Positions 50,127-58,881 of a DNA stretch of 64,000 nucleotides are shown here, piece after piece. How positions within the stretch are numbered: the stretch's first letter is position 1; every line of letters begins with the position of its first letter. Position numbers and translations under genes: made by a program. Below the pieces are notes generated by a model, which was not told the DNA's origin, ran no database searches, and saw only the letters and a program-made list of their open reading frames with translations. The stretch covers positions 2,418,001 to 2,482,000 of the forward strand of contig NZ_CP094533.1 in assembly GCF_022811605.1 (NCBI RefSeq), read 5' to 3'. This DNA comes from Agromyces soli. Its GTDB lineage: Bacteria; Actinomycetota; Actinomycetes; Actinomycetales; Microbacteriaceae.

Positions 50127-51053
50127 ATGGCACACGATCACTCCCACGACCACGCCCAGGGGGCGAACCGCACGCGACTCATCGTCGCGATCGCGATCAT
50201 CGGCGCGTTCCTCGTCGCGCAGCTGGTCGGCGGCCTGCTGAGCGGCTCGCTCGCGCTGCTCGCCGACGCCGGCCACATGGCGAGCGACCTGCTCGGCCTG
50301 ATCGTGGCGCTCGTGGCGGCGATCGTGGCGGCCCGGCCCGCGACCGACCGGCAGACGTACGGCTTCCGACGCTTCGAGGTGTTCGGAGCGCTCGTGAACG
50401 GGCTGATCCTCATGGGCGTCGCGGTGACCGTCGCGATCAGTGCGATCGGGCGGCTGATCTCCGGCGCCGAGGGCGAGGCGCACGAGGTGCAGGGCGGGCT
50501 CATGCTCGTCGTCGCGATCCTGGGTCTCGCCGCGAACATCGCGGCGATGCTCGTGCTCCGCAGCGGGGCGAAGGACTCGATCAACCTGCGCGGCGCCTAC
50601 CTCGAGGTGCTCGGTGACACGATCGGCTCGGCCCTCGTCATCGTCGCGGCGATCGTCATCCTGCTGACCGGCTGGAGCGCCGCCGACCCCATCGCCTCCC
50701 TCGCGATCGCGGCCCTGATCATCCCGCGGGCGCTGATCCTGCTGCGCGACGTCGCGCACGTGCTGAGCGAGTCCGCGCCCGCCGATACCGATGTGGCCGA
50801 GATCCGCGAGCACATCCTCCGCACGCGCGGCGTCGTGGCGGTCCACGACGTGCACGTCTGGCAGATCACCTCGGGGCAGCCGGTGTTCACGGCGCATGTG
50901 GAGGTCGAGCCCGAGGTGTTCGAGTCGGGCCGCACGGGCGAGCTGCTCGACGAGCTCGGCGGATGCCTCACCGCGCACTTCGACGTCGCGCACTCCACGT
51001 TCCAGCTGGAGCCCGCCGGCCGCGCCGAGCAGGAGCAGGGCTCGCACCGTTAG
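50127..51053 (+). CDS. cation diffusion facilitator (CzcD-like)
   Basis: 308 residues, six membrane helices and a C-terminal cytoplasmic domain. The metal site in helix 2 is H50-xxx-D54 (ADAGHMASD). In helix 5 the usual H-xxx-D is E160-xxx-D164 (YLEVLGD), which could change zinc selectivity. An N-terminal His-rich stretch (MAHDHSHDHA) and VHDVHVWQITSG near the end are typical. Leaderless start (TAAGCT, seven bases). Its stop overlaps the stop of the convergent gene in TTAG. Confidence 0.9.
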   Translation: MAHDHSHDHAQGANRTRLIVAIAIIGAFLVAQLVGGLLSGSLALLADAGHMASDLLGLIVALVAAIVAARPATDRQTYGFRRFEVFGALVNGLILMGVAVTVAISAIGRLISGAEGEAHEVQGGLMLVVAILGLAANIAAMLVLRSGAKDSINLRGAYLEVLGDTIGSALVIVAAIVILLTGWSAADPIASLAIAALIIPRALILLRDVAHVLSESAPADTDVAEIREHILRTRGVVAVHDVHVWQITSGQPVFTAHVEVEPEVFESGRTGELLDELGGCLTAHFDVAHSTFQLEPAGRAEQEQGSHR

Positions 51054-51469
51054 GCGTCCGAGGAGAGCAGCTCGTCCGCCCTTCGGCGGATCGTGTCGAG
51101 CACGCGGCGCGTCGTCTCCTGCTCGGTCTCGTCGACGCCCTCGACGAGCCGCAGTGTCGTCGCGGCGACCGCCGCTCGTGCGGCGCTGAGCTCGGCGGCG
51201 CCCGCCGCCGTCGGTCGCTCCTCCTCGTCGAGGAGTCCCGCGGCCCGCAGCTCGGCGAGCACCGCCGCGAGCTCGCCCGAGTCGGTCCTGAGCACGGCTG
51301 CGGCCCGCTGCCGCCAGTCGCCGTGCGCATCGGCGACGCTGAGGGTATTGAGGGCGATCCAGCCGGCGTACCCCGGAATCGCGGTGGGTGACAGGACTCG
51401 AGCGAGGAGTTCGCGCAAGGCGTTCTCGGTGGCGCCGATCGCGGTCGGGAGGGGGCGCAGGGATGGCAT
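51050..51469 (-). CDS. hypothetical protein divergent from a MarR regulator
   Basis: 139 residues, helical and soluble. WIALNTLSVADAHGDWRQ followed by RTDSGELAAVLAELRAAGLL and a region like a winged helix suggests a MarR-like or helical-bundle protein of about 140 residues. ATG 51469 follows GGAGAG. The divergent promoter contains two perfect TTGGT-N3-ACCAA sites, so it is very likely regulated by the neighbouring MarR protein. Confidence 0.65.
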   Translation of the reverse strand: MPSLRPLPTAIGATENALRELLARVLSPTAIPGYAGWIALNTLSVADAHGDWRQRAAAVLRTDSGELAAVLAELRAAGLLDEEERPTAAGAAELSAARAAVAATTLRLVEGVDETEQETTRRVLDTIRRRADELLSSDA

Positions 51470-51485
51470 GGGCTCTCCTAGTATG

Positions 51486-51518
51486 TTGGTAGAACCAAGA
51501 CTGTATTGGTAATACCAA
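51486..51518. promoter_or_regulatory. two MarR-type operators TTGGT-N3-ACCAA
   Basis: TTGGTAGAACCAA (51486-51498) and TTGGTAATACCAA (51506-51518) are perfect 5+3+5 dyads with centres 20 bases apart, about two helical turns, located between two divergent genes. Confidence 0.85.
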
Positions 51519-51532
51519 GAGAAAGCAACGAC

Positions 51533-51952
51533 GTGACCTCCGACTTCACTGCCCTCCCGACATGGGTGCTCAGCTCCGCTGCGACTCGGTCTCATCAGGT
51601 GCTGCATGCGGCACTCGCGCGGGCAGGCGTCAACGGCTACGAGTACCGCTGCCTCTCCGTGCTCGCCGCCGCCGAACAGTTGAGTCAGACGGAACTCGGC
51701 GCCGCCGCGGCGCTCGACGCCCGGGACGTCACGCACACCGTGCGGGCCCTCGAGGACCGCGGATTGGTGTCGCGCGAGCGGGATCCCGGTCACGGTCGCC
51801 GACAGCTGGTATCGCTGAGCGACGAGGGGCGACGCGCAGCCGAACGTTCGGCCGACGTCATCGCGGAGGTGCAGGAGGCGGTGTTCGGGGGGCTGACGAC
51901 GCAGGAGCGCAGCACGCTGCTCGCGTTGCTCGAACGGCTCGCCCGTCCCTGA
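51533..51952 (+). CDS. MarR-family transcriptional regulator
   Basis: 139 residues with the MarR winged helix: EYRCLSVLAAAEQLSQTELG, ALDARDVTHTVRALEDRGLV (recognition helix) and RERDPGHGRRQLVSLSDEGR (wing). GTG 51533 lies just beyond the second operator, so binding would block its own transcription. The regulated partner is the divergent 139-residue protein gene. Effector unknown. Confidence 0.9.
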   Translation: MTSDFTALPTWVLSSAATRSHQVLHAALARAGVNGYEYRCLSVLAAAEQLSQTELGAAAALDARDVTHTVRALEDRGLVSRERDPGHGRRQLVSLSDEGRRAAERSADVIAEVQEAVFGGLTTQERSTLLALLERLARP

Positions 51953-52113
51953 GCGGCCGCTGCGGCATCCCGCCCCTGCCGCGCCTCACCTCACCTCGCC
52001 CCGCGCCACCTCACCTCGAGAGGGTCGGATTGCGGCACGGCGGCCTCGGCGGATCGCCGTTGGCGTCGCACATCGACCCTTTCGAGCCGTCTGCGCTCGG
52101 GCTCGGTCCGGGG

Positions 52114-52860
52114 TTACTGCTCCTCGTGGCGCGGGCCGCGCTCGAACACGTCCTGGTCGAGCACGAGGTGCTCCGCCTCGGCCTCGTCGGTGACGACGTC
52201 CTCGCCGGCCGCAGCGGCGCGCTTCGCCTTGCGGGACGACTGGAAGTAGTGCCAGAGCGTCGGGATGAGCGTGAGCACGACGGCGCCGATGAGGATGACG
52301 TCGATGTAGCTCTGCACGAAGTTCGCGACCGGCGGGATGTAGCCGATCAGGAAGCCGAAGTAGGTCAGGCCGACGCCCCAGATGAGCGCACCGATCAGGT
52401 TGTAGAGCGTGTACTTGCGGTAGTTCATGTGGCCGACGCCCGCGGCGACGGGCGTGAAGGTGCGCACGATCGGCACGAACCGCGCGAGGATGACCGCGAG
52501 CGCGCCGAAGCGGTCGAAGAAGGCGTTCGTGCGTTCGACGTTCTTCACGCTGAACAGCCCGGATTCTTTCCGTTCGAAGATGCGGGGGCCGAACTTGTGC
52601 CCGATCAGATAGCCGACTTCGCCGCCGACGAAGGCGGCGAGGCCGATCGCGAGGCACACCCACCAGATGTCGACGCCGAAGACCAGGCTCGTGTGCGTCA
52701 GCAGGCCCGAGATGATGAGCAGCGTGTCGCCCGGCAGCAGGAAGCCGACGAGCAGGCCGGTCTCGGCGAAGACGATCAGGCACACGACGACGAGCGCCCA
52801 GGGGCCGGCCGCGGCGATGATGTTCTCCGGGTCGAGCCAGGGGATGAGGGCGGTGTGCAT
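52114..52860 (-). CDS. DedA family membrane protein
   Basis: 248 residues with the DedA (SNARE-associated) pattern: FAETGLLVGFLLPGDTLL, GGEVGYLIGHKFGPRIFER, and FDRFGALAVILARFVPIVRT plus FTPVAAGVGHMNYRKY with the essential arginines. It is probably an undecaprenyl-phosphate or phospholipid transporter. The C-terminal tail is acidic. ATG 52860 was chosen at the domain start; GGAG lies ten bases upstream. An in-frame GTG lies next to it. Confidence 0.88.
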   Translation of the reverse strand: MHTALIPWLDPENIIAAAGPWALVVVCLIVFAETGLLVGFLLPGDTLLIISGLLTHTSLVFGVDIWWVCLAIGLAAFVGGEVGYLIGHKFGPRIFERKESGLFSVKNVERTNAFFDRFGALAVILARFVPIVRTFTPVAAGVGHMNYRKYTLYNLIGALIWGVGLTYFGFLIGYIPPVANFVQSYIDVILIGAVVLTLIPTLWHYFQSSRKAKRAAAAGEDVVTDEAEAEHLVLDQDVFERGPRHEEQ

Positions 52861-53016
52861 CACGGGAAAGCTCCAGTCGTCGGGCACGGGTCGACGTGCC
52901 ACGGCGTGCAGTGTCGATGCAGTCTACCCACGCCGCGCGGCCGCCAGCCGGGTGCGCGGTGGGAAATCATCCCGTCGTAGGGGTGCGGGGTCATCCCGTC
53001 GTATGACGGCGGGCGA

Positions 53017-53670
53017 TCAGGCGTCGAGCGCCTCGAAGATCGCGCCGTTGAAGCGGAACGATGCACGCACCTCGGCGATGAGTGCGTCGACCTCTTCGGC
53101 CTCGAGGCCGAGCTCGTTCATCGCGGTGCGGTAGCGGCGCTTGTACTGCACCGGACCGCCCTCGAGGTCGAAGGCGTAGAAGCCGAGCTGCTCGGGGGTG
53201 GCGCCGTAGTGACGGGCCACGAGGGCGGCGATCGCCTGGCCGCCGGAGAGGTCGCCCAGGTAGCGCGTGTAGTGGTGGGCGAGGTAGCGGACGTCGTCGT
53301 CGGCGAGGCTGCGGAGGTGCGCCGCGTAGTCGGCGGTGGCGGGGAGCGCCGGGTGCGTCTCGCGCCAGTCGGGGGCGCCGAGCGCCGCCAGGTCGGCGTC
53401 GATCGCCGCCATCCGGGCGAGGGCGGGGTCGAAGACGGCGGGGTCGTCGGTGCGGATGCCGCGGGCCTCGAGGGCCTCGTAGATCCAGGCGAGCTGGGCG
53501 AGGTAGCGCGTGTAGTCGTCGAGCGAGCGCTCGCCGCGCATCAGTTCCACGATGAAGCCGCGGGTCTCGGTCGCGCGGTGGTCGTCGGCCGAAGCGGCAC
53601 GGACGAGGGCGGCGACGTCGAGGGGCTCGGCGGCGGTCTCGCGGTCGATGGCGGGCGTAGCAGTCGACAT
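53017..53670 (-). CDS. heme oxygenase (biliverdin-producing)
   Basis: 217 residues with proximal His31 (ADDHRATET) and the signature HHYTRYLGDLSGGQA. It opens heme to biliverdin, CO and iron. A DtxR-type iron box lies 26 bases upstream of the start, so expression should rise under iron limitation. ATG 53670 has GAGG six bases before it. Confidence 0.93.
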   Translation of the reverse strand: MSTATPAIDRETAAEPLDVAALVRAASADDHRATETRGFIVELMRGERSLDDYTRYLAQLAWIYEALEARGIRTDDPAVFDPALARMAAIDADLAALGAPDWRETHPALPATADYAAHLRSLADDDVRYLAHHYTRYLGDLSGGQAIAALVARHYGATPEQLGFYAFDLEGGPVQYKRRYRTAMNELGLEAEEVDALIAEVRASFRFNGAIFEALDA

Positions 53671-53695
53671 GGTGACCCTCGGGTTTCTCGAAAGG

Positions 53696-53714
53696 AAAGG
53701 CAAGGTTTACCTTA
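53696..53714. promoter_or_regulatory. DtxR/IdeR-type iron box
   Basis: AAAGGCAAGGTTTACCTTA matches the 19-base DtxR/IdeR palindrome family (AGGtnAGgcTnACCT core) and includes AAGGT-TT-ACCTT. It sits directly upstream of the heme oxygenase gene and about 60 bases before the divergent oxidoreductase gene. Confidence 0.7.
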
Positions 53715-53770
53715 CCCTGCGAAACTGCGGATCGCATCCGGGTGTCGGCGGCGGGAGATAGCTTCAGCGC

Positions 53771-54640
53771 ATGCGCTACGGATTCATCTTCCCCGGCACC
53801 GATCCCGAGCTCGCGGTGGAGCTCGCCGAGCTCGCCGAGCAGCACGGCTGGCACGGCTTCTTCGTGTGGGAGGGCATCTGGGCGCCGGATCCCTGGGCCA
53901 TCCTCGCCGCTGCCGCGGTGCGCACCTCGTCGATCCGTCTCGGCACGATGCTGACGCCGGTGCCGCGCCGCCGGCCGTGGGAGCTCGCGGGCCAGACCAT
54001 GACGGTCGATCGGCTCTCGAAGGGTCGAGTGGTGCTCTCCGCCGGACTCGGCGTGCCCGAAGAGGTCGAAGCGCGGTTCTGGATCTTCGAGCACGACCCG
54101 GGGCGGCGCGTGCGTGCCGAGCAGCTCGACGAGACGCTCGAACTGCTGCCCGAGCTGTGGCGGGGCGAGCCCTTCGCGTACGAGGGCCGGCACTACACCG
54201 TGCGCCGCACCGACGAGATGCTGCCGCCCCCGACCGTGCAGCAGCCCGGCGTGCCGATTTGGGCGGTCGGGCTCTGGCCCCGCATGAAGTCGATGCGCCG
54301 GGTGGCACGCCTCGACGGCTGGCTCCCGAACTATGCGCCGCCCGGCGAGGGAGTCGCGGGTCCCGACACGCAGCAGCGGGTGTTCACTCCCGAGATCGGT
54401 CGCGAGGCCTATGAGTGGCTGCTCGCCGAGCGCGAGCGGCTCGGGCTCGCCGAGCGGCCGTTCGACTGGGTGCAGGAGGGCACGACGGGCGGGGTCGATC
54501 CTGCGGCGGATGCCGCGGTCGTCCAGCCGTGGGCCGAGGCGGGGGCGAGCTGGTGGCTCGACACCGACTGGTCGGTCCCCGCCGAGCAGATCGAGCAGTA
54601 CGCGCGGGCGCGCATCGCCGCGGGCCCGCCCGTGGGCTGA
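53771..54640 (+). CDS. luciferase-like (LLM) flavin-dependent oxidoreductase
   Basis: 289 residues with the bacterial luciferase TIM barrel: MRYGFIFPGTDPELAVELAE, GWHGFFVWEGIW, RLGTMLTPVPRRRPWELAGQ and FAYEGRHYTV. The cofactor may be FMN or F420. Leaderless start (TAGCTT at 53759-53764, six bases). It is divergent from heme oxygenase across the iron box, so it may share iron control. Confidence 0.87.
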   Translation: MRYGFIFPGTDPELAVELAELAEQHGWHGFFVWEGIWAPDPWAILAAAAVRTSSIRLGTMLTPVPRRRPWELAGQTMTVDRLSKGRVVLSAGLGVPEEVEARFWIFEHDPGRRVRAEQLDETLELLPELWRGEPFAYEGRHYTVRRTDEMLPPPTVQQPGVPIWAVGLWPRMKSMRRVARLDGWLPNYAPPGEGVAGPDTQQRVFTPEIGREAYEWLLAERERLGLAERPFDWVQEGTTGGVDPAADAAVVQPWAEAGASWWLDTDWSVPAEQIEQYARARIAAGPPVG

Positions 54641-54674
54641 ACGAGCGGCGCGTGGGCGGCTAGGCTCGGTGTTC

Positions 54675-55313
54675 GTGCACAGCGCGCGCGCCGCCCGCAC
54701 CACGCGGGGACTCCTGGTCGCGTCTTCGTCGACCCTGCTCGCCTCGCTCGCGCATACCATCGGCGGGGGCAGCCCGCCCGGCGTCATCGCCCTCGCGGTG
54801 GCCCTCGCGTTCTCGGTGCCGTTCGGCATTCTCATGGTCGGTCGCGGTGCACGCTGGCCAGGGGCCGCGATCGCGGCGGTCGCGGCGCAGCTCGCGCTGC
54901 ACATCACGTTCTCGCTCTCCGCGGGGAGTTCGCCGAGCGGCATCGTCGCGGGCGCCGACCCGCACGCGCTGCATGGCGCGGCCGGGGCCGTCAGCCGTGA
55001 CGCTTGGCTCGCCGTCGCGGGCACCGGCCAGCTGGGCCACGGCGACCACTTCGGTGCGGCCATGCCGCTCGCGCACCTCGCCGCGGCCGTGCTCGCGGTC
55101 GCCAGCATCGCGCTGGCCGACCGAGCGGTGCGGGCGCTCGTGCGGGCGGCACGCGGCATCCTCGTCGCCGTCGCCCTGCTCGTCGTGCCGGTCGTCGGCG
55201 CATCCCGAGCCGTGCTGCGCCGGCCGGAGCCGCCGCGCCGGCCCGCCGGTCTGCAGCGCCTCGCCGCCGTCGTGGTGCGCCGCGGGCCGCCGTGCGGAGT
55301 CGGCGCCGTCTGA
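54675..55313 (+). CDS. membrane protein upstream of ycnI
   Basis: 212 residues, about four membrane helices. It has histidines near the membrane (LAHTIGGGS, QLALHITFSL, LGHGDHFGAAMPLAHLAA), suggestive of metal binding. The C-terminus is basic and Pro-rich. GTG 54675 is leaderless (TAGGCT, eight bases). Position right before the YcnI gene suggests a role in copper handling; no named family is recognised. Confidence 0.72.
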   Translation: MHSARAARTTRGLLVASSSTLLASLAHTIGGGSPPGVIALAVALAFSVPFGILMVGRGARWPGAAIAAVAAQLALHITFSLSAGSSPSGIVAGADPHALHGAAGAVSRDAWLAVAGTGQLGHGDHFGAAMPLAHLAAAVLAVASIALADRAVRALVRAARGILVAVALLVVPVVGASRAVLRRPEPPRRPAGLQRLAAVVVRRGPPCGVGAV

Positions 55314-55356
55314 TCGGCGCACGCTTCCATCTCCCACTTCGCACGAAAGCACACAC

Positions 55357-56091
55357 ATGACCACGAAGACCCCCGTCCGCCCTGCCCTCGTGACCGCCAC
55401 CGCGCTCGGCGCCGGTGCCCTGCTCGCGCTCGGCGCCCCGCTCGCCGCGAGCGCCCACGTCGGCGTCGACTCCACTTCGACCGCCGCCGGCGCCTACACG
55501 GTGCTCAGCTTCGGCATCCCGCACGGCTGCGGCACGAGCCCGACCACGAAGCTGACGTTCACCATGCCCGAGGGGATCGACCGCGTCACGCCGACCGTCA
55601 ACGCCGGTTGGACGATCGAGACCGTCGTCGAGAAGCTGCCCGAGCCGAAGATCGACTCGCACGGCGCGAGCGTCGTCGACCGGGTCGCGCAGGTCGTCTA
55701 CACCGCGACGACGCCGCTGCCCAGCGACCTTCGCGACGTCATCGAACTGTCGCTCCAGCTGCCCGCCGACGCCGAGGGCGAGACCCTCGCATTCCCGGTG
55801 CTGCAGGACTGCGTCGAGGGCTCGACCGACTGGAGCGAGCCCGTCGCCGAGGGCGAGGAGGAGCCGGAGCACCCGGCGCCCTCGATCGCCGTCACCGCAG
55901 CTGAGGAGGGCGGTCACCACGGTGCCGCCGCGCCCGAGCACGGTGACGAGCACGAGGCGAGCGACGCCGCCGCGAGCGACGACGGCACCGCGCGGGCGAT
56001 CGGCGTGACCGGCATCGCCGTCGGCGTGCTCGGGCTCGGCGCCGCGATCGCGGCGCTCGTGCTCGGGCGGCGCTCCCGCAAGGCGGAGTAA
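55357..56091 (+). CDS. YcnI-type (DUF1775) copper-binding protein
   Basis: 244 residues: signal peptide ending in LAASA, mature protein beginning with His (ASAHVGVDS), which with Asp/Trp residues forms the copper brace of YcnI; FGIPHGCGTSPTTKLTFTMP is the next conserved block. After a His/Glu-rich linker (GGHHGAAAPEHGDEHEA) a C-terminal membrane helix and a basic tail (GRRSRKAE) anchor it. It probably binds copper outside the cell. Confidence 0.9.
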   Translation: MTTKTPVRPALVTATALGAGALLALGAPLAASAHVGVDSTSTAAGAYTVLSFGIPHGCGTSPTTKLTFTMPEGIDRVTPTVNAGWTIETVVEKLPEPKIDSHGASVVDRVAQVVYTATTPLPSDLRDVIELSLQLPADAEGETLAFPVLQDCVEGSTDWSEPVAEGEEEPEHPAPSIAVTAAEEGGHHGAAAPEHGDEHEASDAAASDDGTARAIGVTGIAVGVLGLGAAIAALVLGRRSRKAE

Positions 56092-56094
56092 CGC

Positions 56095-56538
56095 TCAGGC
56101 CGTGCCCGGCCGGTCGGACTCGACCGGTCGGGCGCGGTCGCCCGCGCGACGGTCGCGCAGCAGGAGGCGCGCGCCGCCACGGACGAGCATGAGCGCGATG
56201 ATCAGCACCGTCACCTGGAAGAAGCCGCCGAGGTGCACGGCGTCGCCGAACACGAGATCGGTCGCCTCGAGCACGAGGAACTTGCTGCCCGGGAGCACGA
56301 CGAGCAGCACGGCGGCCCGCAGTACCCGCTCACCCGACGTCGTCGCGAGTCGGAAGCGCGCCACCGCCCAGCTCTTCAAAGCGACGACGAGCTCGAGCAC
56401 GAGCTTCAAGAGCACGGCCGTCAGCAGCGTCACGAGGAAGGACTCGGTGATGACCGCGGGGAACAGCTGCACGAAGACGCCGAGCACCACCGTGTACGCG
56501 AAGACGTCGACGACGTCGGCCGCTGTGATCCGCCGCAT
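56095..56538 (-). CDS. conserved membrane protein
   Basis: 147 residues, about four membrane helices (DVFAYTVVLGVFVQLFPAVI, FLVTLLTAVLLKLVLELVVA, VLLVVLPGSKFLVLEATDLV, FQVTVLIIALMLVRGGARLL). Leaderless start: TACGCT six bases before ATG 56538. The stop lies three bases from the ycnI stop on the other strand. Family not known. Confidence 0.75.
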   Translation of the reverse strand: MRRITAADVVDVFAYTVVLGVFVQLFPAVITESFLVTLLTAVLLKLVLELVVALKSWAVARFRLATTSGERVLRAAVLLVVLPGSKFLVLEATDLVFGDAVHLGGFFQVTVLIIALMLVRGGARLLLRDRRAGDRARPVESDRPGTA

Positions 56539-56577
56539 GCCGCGAGCGTAGCGCGGAACCGGGGTGCCGACGATCAG

Positions 56578-56659
56578 TGCGGAAGGAGGGACTCGAACCC
56601 TCACGCCCGAAGGCACAGGAACCTAAATCCTGCGTGTCTACCGATTTCACCACTCCCGC
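56578..56659 (-). tRNA. tRNA-Leu (TAG)
   Basis: An 82-base class II tRNA with acceptor GCGGGAG/CTTCCGC, a long variable arm (TGCCTTCGGGCG), T-loop GTTCGAGTC and anticodon loop TTTAGGT, giving anticodon TAG (reads CUA/CUN). CCA is not encoded. Confidence 0.95.
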
Positions 56660-56758
56660 GAGTGCCCGACCAGTCTAGGTGCGCTGGGGTGCCGGAACGA
56701 CGGCCGGGGTGTGGATAGATTCCGACCCGCCAGCGCGGGGGTCTGGAGGATGGCTGGC

Positions 56759-57985
56759 ATGCCAGATGCCGTCCGCACCGTCTCCCGCCTCGTCAGAGAG
56801 CGCGCGATCCGCGAGGGCGTCGATCTGTCCGCAGACCCCGTCGCGGCCGACCGCGTCGCTCGCGAGGAGGTGCGCCGCTACGGCGAACGCACGCTCTCGG
56901 GCGGCGGCGAGCCGCTCGGCGACGAGCACGCGGCGACGGCCGGCGTCCTCGCCGAACTCACGGGCTACGGAGCCCTGCAGCCGTACTTCGACGACCCCGA
57001 GGTCGAGGAGATCTGGATCAACGGTCCGGAGCGGGTCTTCGTGGCGCGCAACGGCGTCGCCGAGCTGACGCCCGTCACGCTCGATCAACGCCAGGTGCGC
57101 GACCTCGTCGAACGCATGCTCCGGCCGTCCGGCCGGCGCCTCGACCTCTCGCAGCCGTTCGTCGACGCCGCACTGCCCGACGGCTCCCGTCTGCACGTCG
57201 CCATCCCCGAGGTGACCCGTGCCTGGTCGGTCAACGTGCGAAAGTTCCGCCGCGGCCTGCACTCCCTGTCGGCGCTGGTCGGGCTCGAGACGCTCAGTCG
57301 TGAGGCCGCCGAGTTCCTGCGAATGGCGGTGCTGGCCGGCACCAACGTGCTCGTATCGGGCGCGACGCACACGGGCAAGACGACCCTGCTGAACGCGCTC
57401 GCGGCGTGTCTGAGAACCGGCGAACGGGTGGTCACCGTCGAGGAGACGTTCGAGCTCGACATCCAGGCCCGCGATCTGGTCGCGATGCAGTGCCGTCCGC
57501 CGAACCTCGAGGGCGCCGGTGAGATCACGCTTCGCCGGCTGGTCAAGGAGTCGCTGCGCATGCGGCCCGACCGCTTGGTCGTCGGAGAGGTGCGCGACGC
57601 CGAAAGCCTCGACCTGCTCATCGCGCTGAACTCCGGCATCGCCGGCATGTGCACGATCCACGCGAACTCGGCTCGGGACGCACTCGTGAAGCTCTGCACG
57701 CTCCCGCTGCTCGCCGGCCGCAACATCGACGCCGGGTTCGTGGTGCCCACCGTCGCCGCGTGCGTCGACCTCGTCGTCCAGCTCGGTATCGATCGGCACG
57801 GACGACGGCGAGTCCTCGAGATCCTCGCGATCACCGGTTCCTACGACGAAGCCGCGGTCGCGACGGTGCCGATCTTCCACCGCGTCGACGGCGAGCTCCG
57901 GGCGAGCGGCGAGGGGATGCCTCGGCTGCACAAGTTCGCCGCCGCCGGCTTCGACCCCACGATCGTGCTCGGCGGCGGTGCATGA
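56759..57985 (+). CDS. tadA: Tad pilus assembly ATPase TadA/CpaF
   Basis: 408 residues of the secretion ATPase family: LTGYGALQPYFDDPEVEEIW (N-terminal domain), SGATHTGKTTLLNAL (Walker A, K207), RPDRLVVGEVRDAESLDLL (Walker B, usually GEVRGAE) and TIHANSARDALVKL. A -10 element TAGATT (56716-56721) follows tRNA-Leu, then GGAGG; ATG 56759 has nine bases spacing, ATG 56750 is an alternative. It heads the Tad operon; the stop overlaps tadB. Confidence 0.93.
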   Translation: MPDAVRTVSRLVRERAIREGVDLSADPVAADRVAREEVRRYGERTLSGGGEPLGDEHAATAGVLAELTGYGALQPYFDDPEVEEIWINGPERVFVARNGVAELTPVTLDQRQVRDLVERMLRPSGRRLDLSQPFVDAALPDGSRLHVAIPEVTRAWSVNVRKFRRGLHSLSALVGLETLSREAAEFLRMAVLAGTNVLVSGATHTGKTTLLNALAACLRTGERVVTVEETFELDIQARDLVAMQCRPPNLEGAGEITLRRLVKESLRMRPDRLVVGEVRDAESLDLLIALNSGIAGMCTIHANSARDALVKLCTLPLLAGRNIDAGFVVPTVAACVDLVVQLGIDRHGRRRVLEILAITGSYDEAAVATVPIFHRVDGELRASGEGMPRLHKFAAAGFDPTIVLGGGA

Positions 57986-58881
57986 GCTTTCCGCCATACG
58001 ACGTCCTGCCGATGAGCGCGGTGCTCGGGCTCGTGTTCGCCGCCGGGGTGCTCCTGATCCTCGCTCCGTGGATCTGGCCGAGACCCGCGGCGTCTTCGCG
58101 GACGGGCACCCCCATCGCCCTGCTCGTGCGCATCCGCGACGAGCTCGTGCTCGCCGGGCTCGGACGGGTGCCCCTCGTCGTCGCACTCGCAGCCAGCGCG
58201 TGCACCGCTCTGCTGTGCGGGGCGGTTGTGCTCGGGGTGTTCGGGGTGCCGGCGCTCGCCGTGGCGGCCGCTGGGCTCGGCCTCCTGCTTCTCCCCATGA
58301 CCGTCCGCCGGCGGGCCAACGTCAAGCGGGCCGAGTACCGGACGGTCTGGCCGGATGTGGCGGATCACCTGCTCGCCTCGGTTCGGGCAGGCAGACCGCT
58401 CCCGGAGTCGCTCGCCGAGCTCGCGCGTCGCGGGCCGTCGAGCCTGCGTGGGGCGTTCGACTCGTTCGCCGCGGGGTACGCGCGCACGGGAGATTTCGCC
58501 GGCGAACTCGAGGTGCTGAAGCACCGGCTCGCCGACCCGACCGCCGACCGACTGCTCGAGGCGGTCAGGATGGCGCGCGAGGTCGGCGGCACCGAGCTGC
58601 CGCAGGTGTTGCGCACGCTGTCGAGCGCCCTCCGCGAAGAGGGAGCGGTCCGCGCAGAGGTGCACGCCCGTCAGTCGTGGCTCCGCAACGCGGCGCGGCT
58701 GGGCGCTGCGGCGCCGTGGCTGCTGCTGGCGGTGCTCGCGACCCGGCCCGAAGCGATCCGTGCCTACGATTCGCCGGCCGGTGCACTCGTCATCGCTTGC
58801 GGCGTCGTGGTCACCGTGCTCGCGTATCGCCTGATGCTTGCCATCGGCCGCCTCAGGCCGGAGCGGCGGTGGTTCCGATGA
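57982..58881 (+). CDS. tadB: Tad platform protein TadB
   Basis: 299 residues of the type II secretion F family: two N-terminal helices, cytoplasmic helical domain (VWPDVADHLLASVRAGRPLP, ARTGDFAGELEVLKHRLADP, AREVGGTELPQVLRTL) and two C-terminal helices. It is the inner-membrane platform for Flp pilus assembly. Starts and stops overlap neighbours as ATGA. Confidence 0.9.
   Translation: MSFPPYDVLPMSAVLGLVFAAGVLLILAPWIWPRPAASSRTGTPIALLVRIRDELVLAGLGRVPLVVALAASACTALLCGAVVLGVFGVPALAVAAAGLGLLLLPMTVRRRANVKRAEYRTVWPDVADHLLASVRAGRPLPESLAELARRGPSSLRGAFDSFAAGYARTGDFAGELEVLKHRLADPTADRLLEAVRMAREVGGTELPQVLRTLSSALREEGAVRAEVHARQSWLRNAARLGAAAPWLLLAVLATRPEAIRAYDSPAGALVIACGVVVTVLAYRLMLAIGRLRPERRWFR

Noticed and set aside
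53702-53713. AAGGTTTACCTT as an independent 12-base operator
   Set aside because: It is better explained as the inner part of the 19-base DtxR-type box at 53696-53714.
56579-56660. Short coding frames across the tRNA-Leu region
   Set aside because: The sequence folds into a complete class II tRNA on the minus strand, which explains it.
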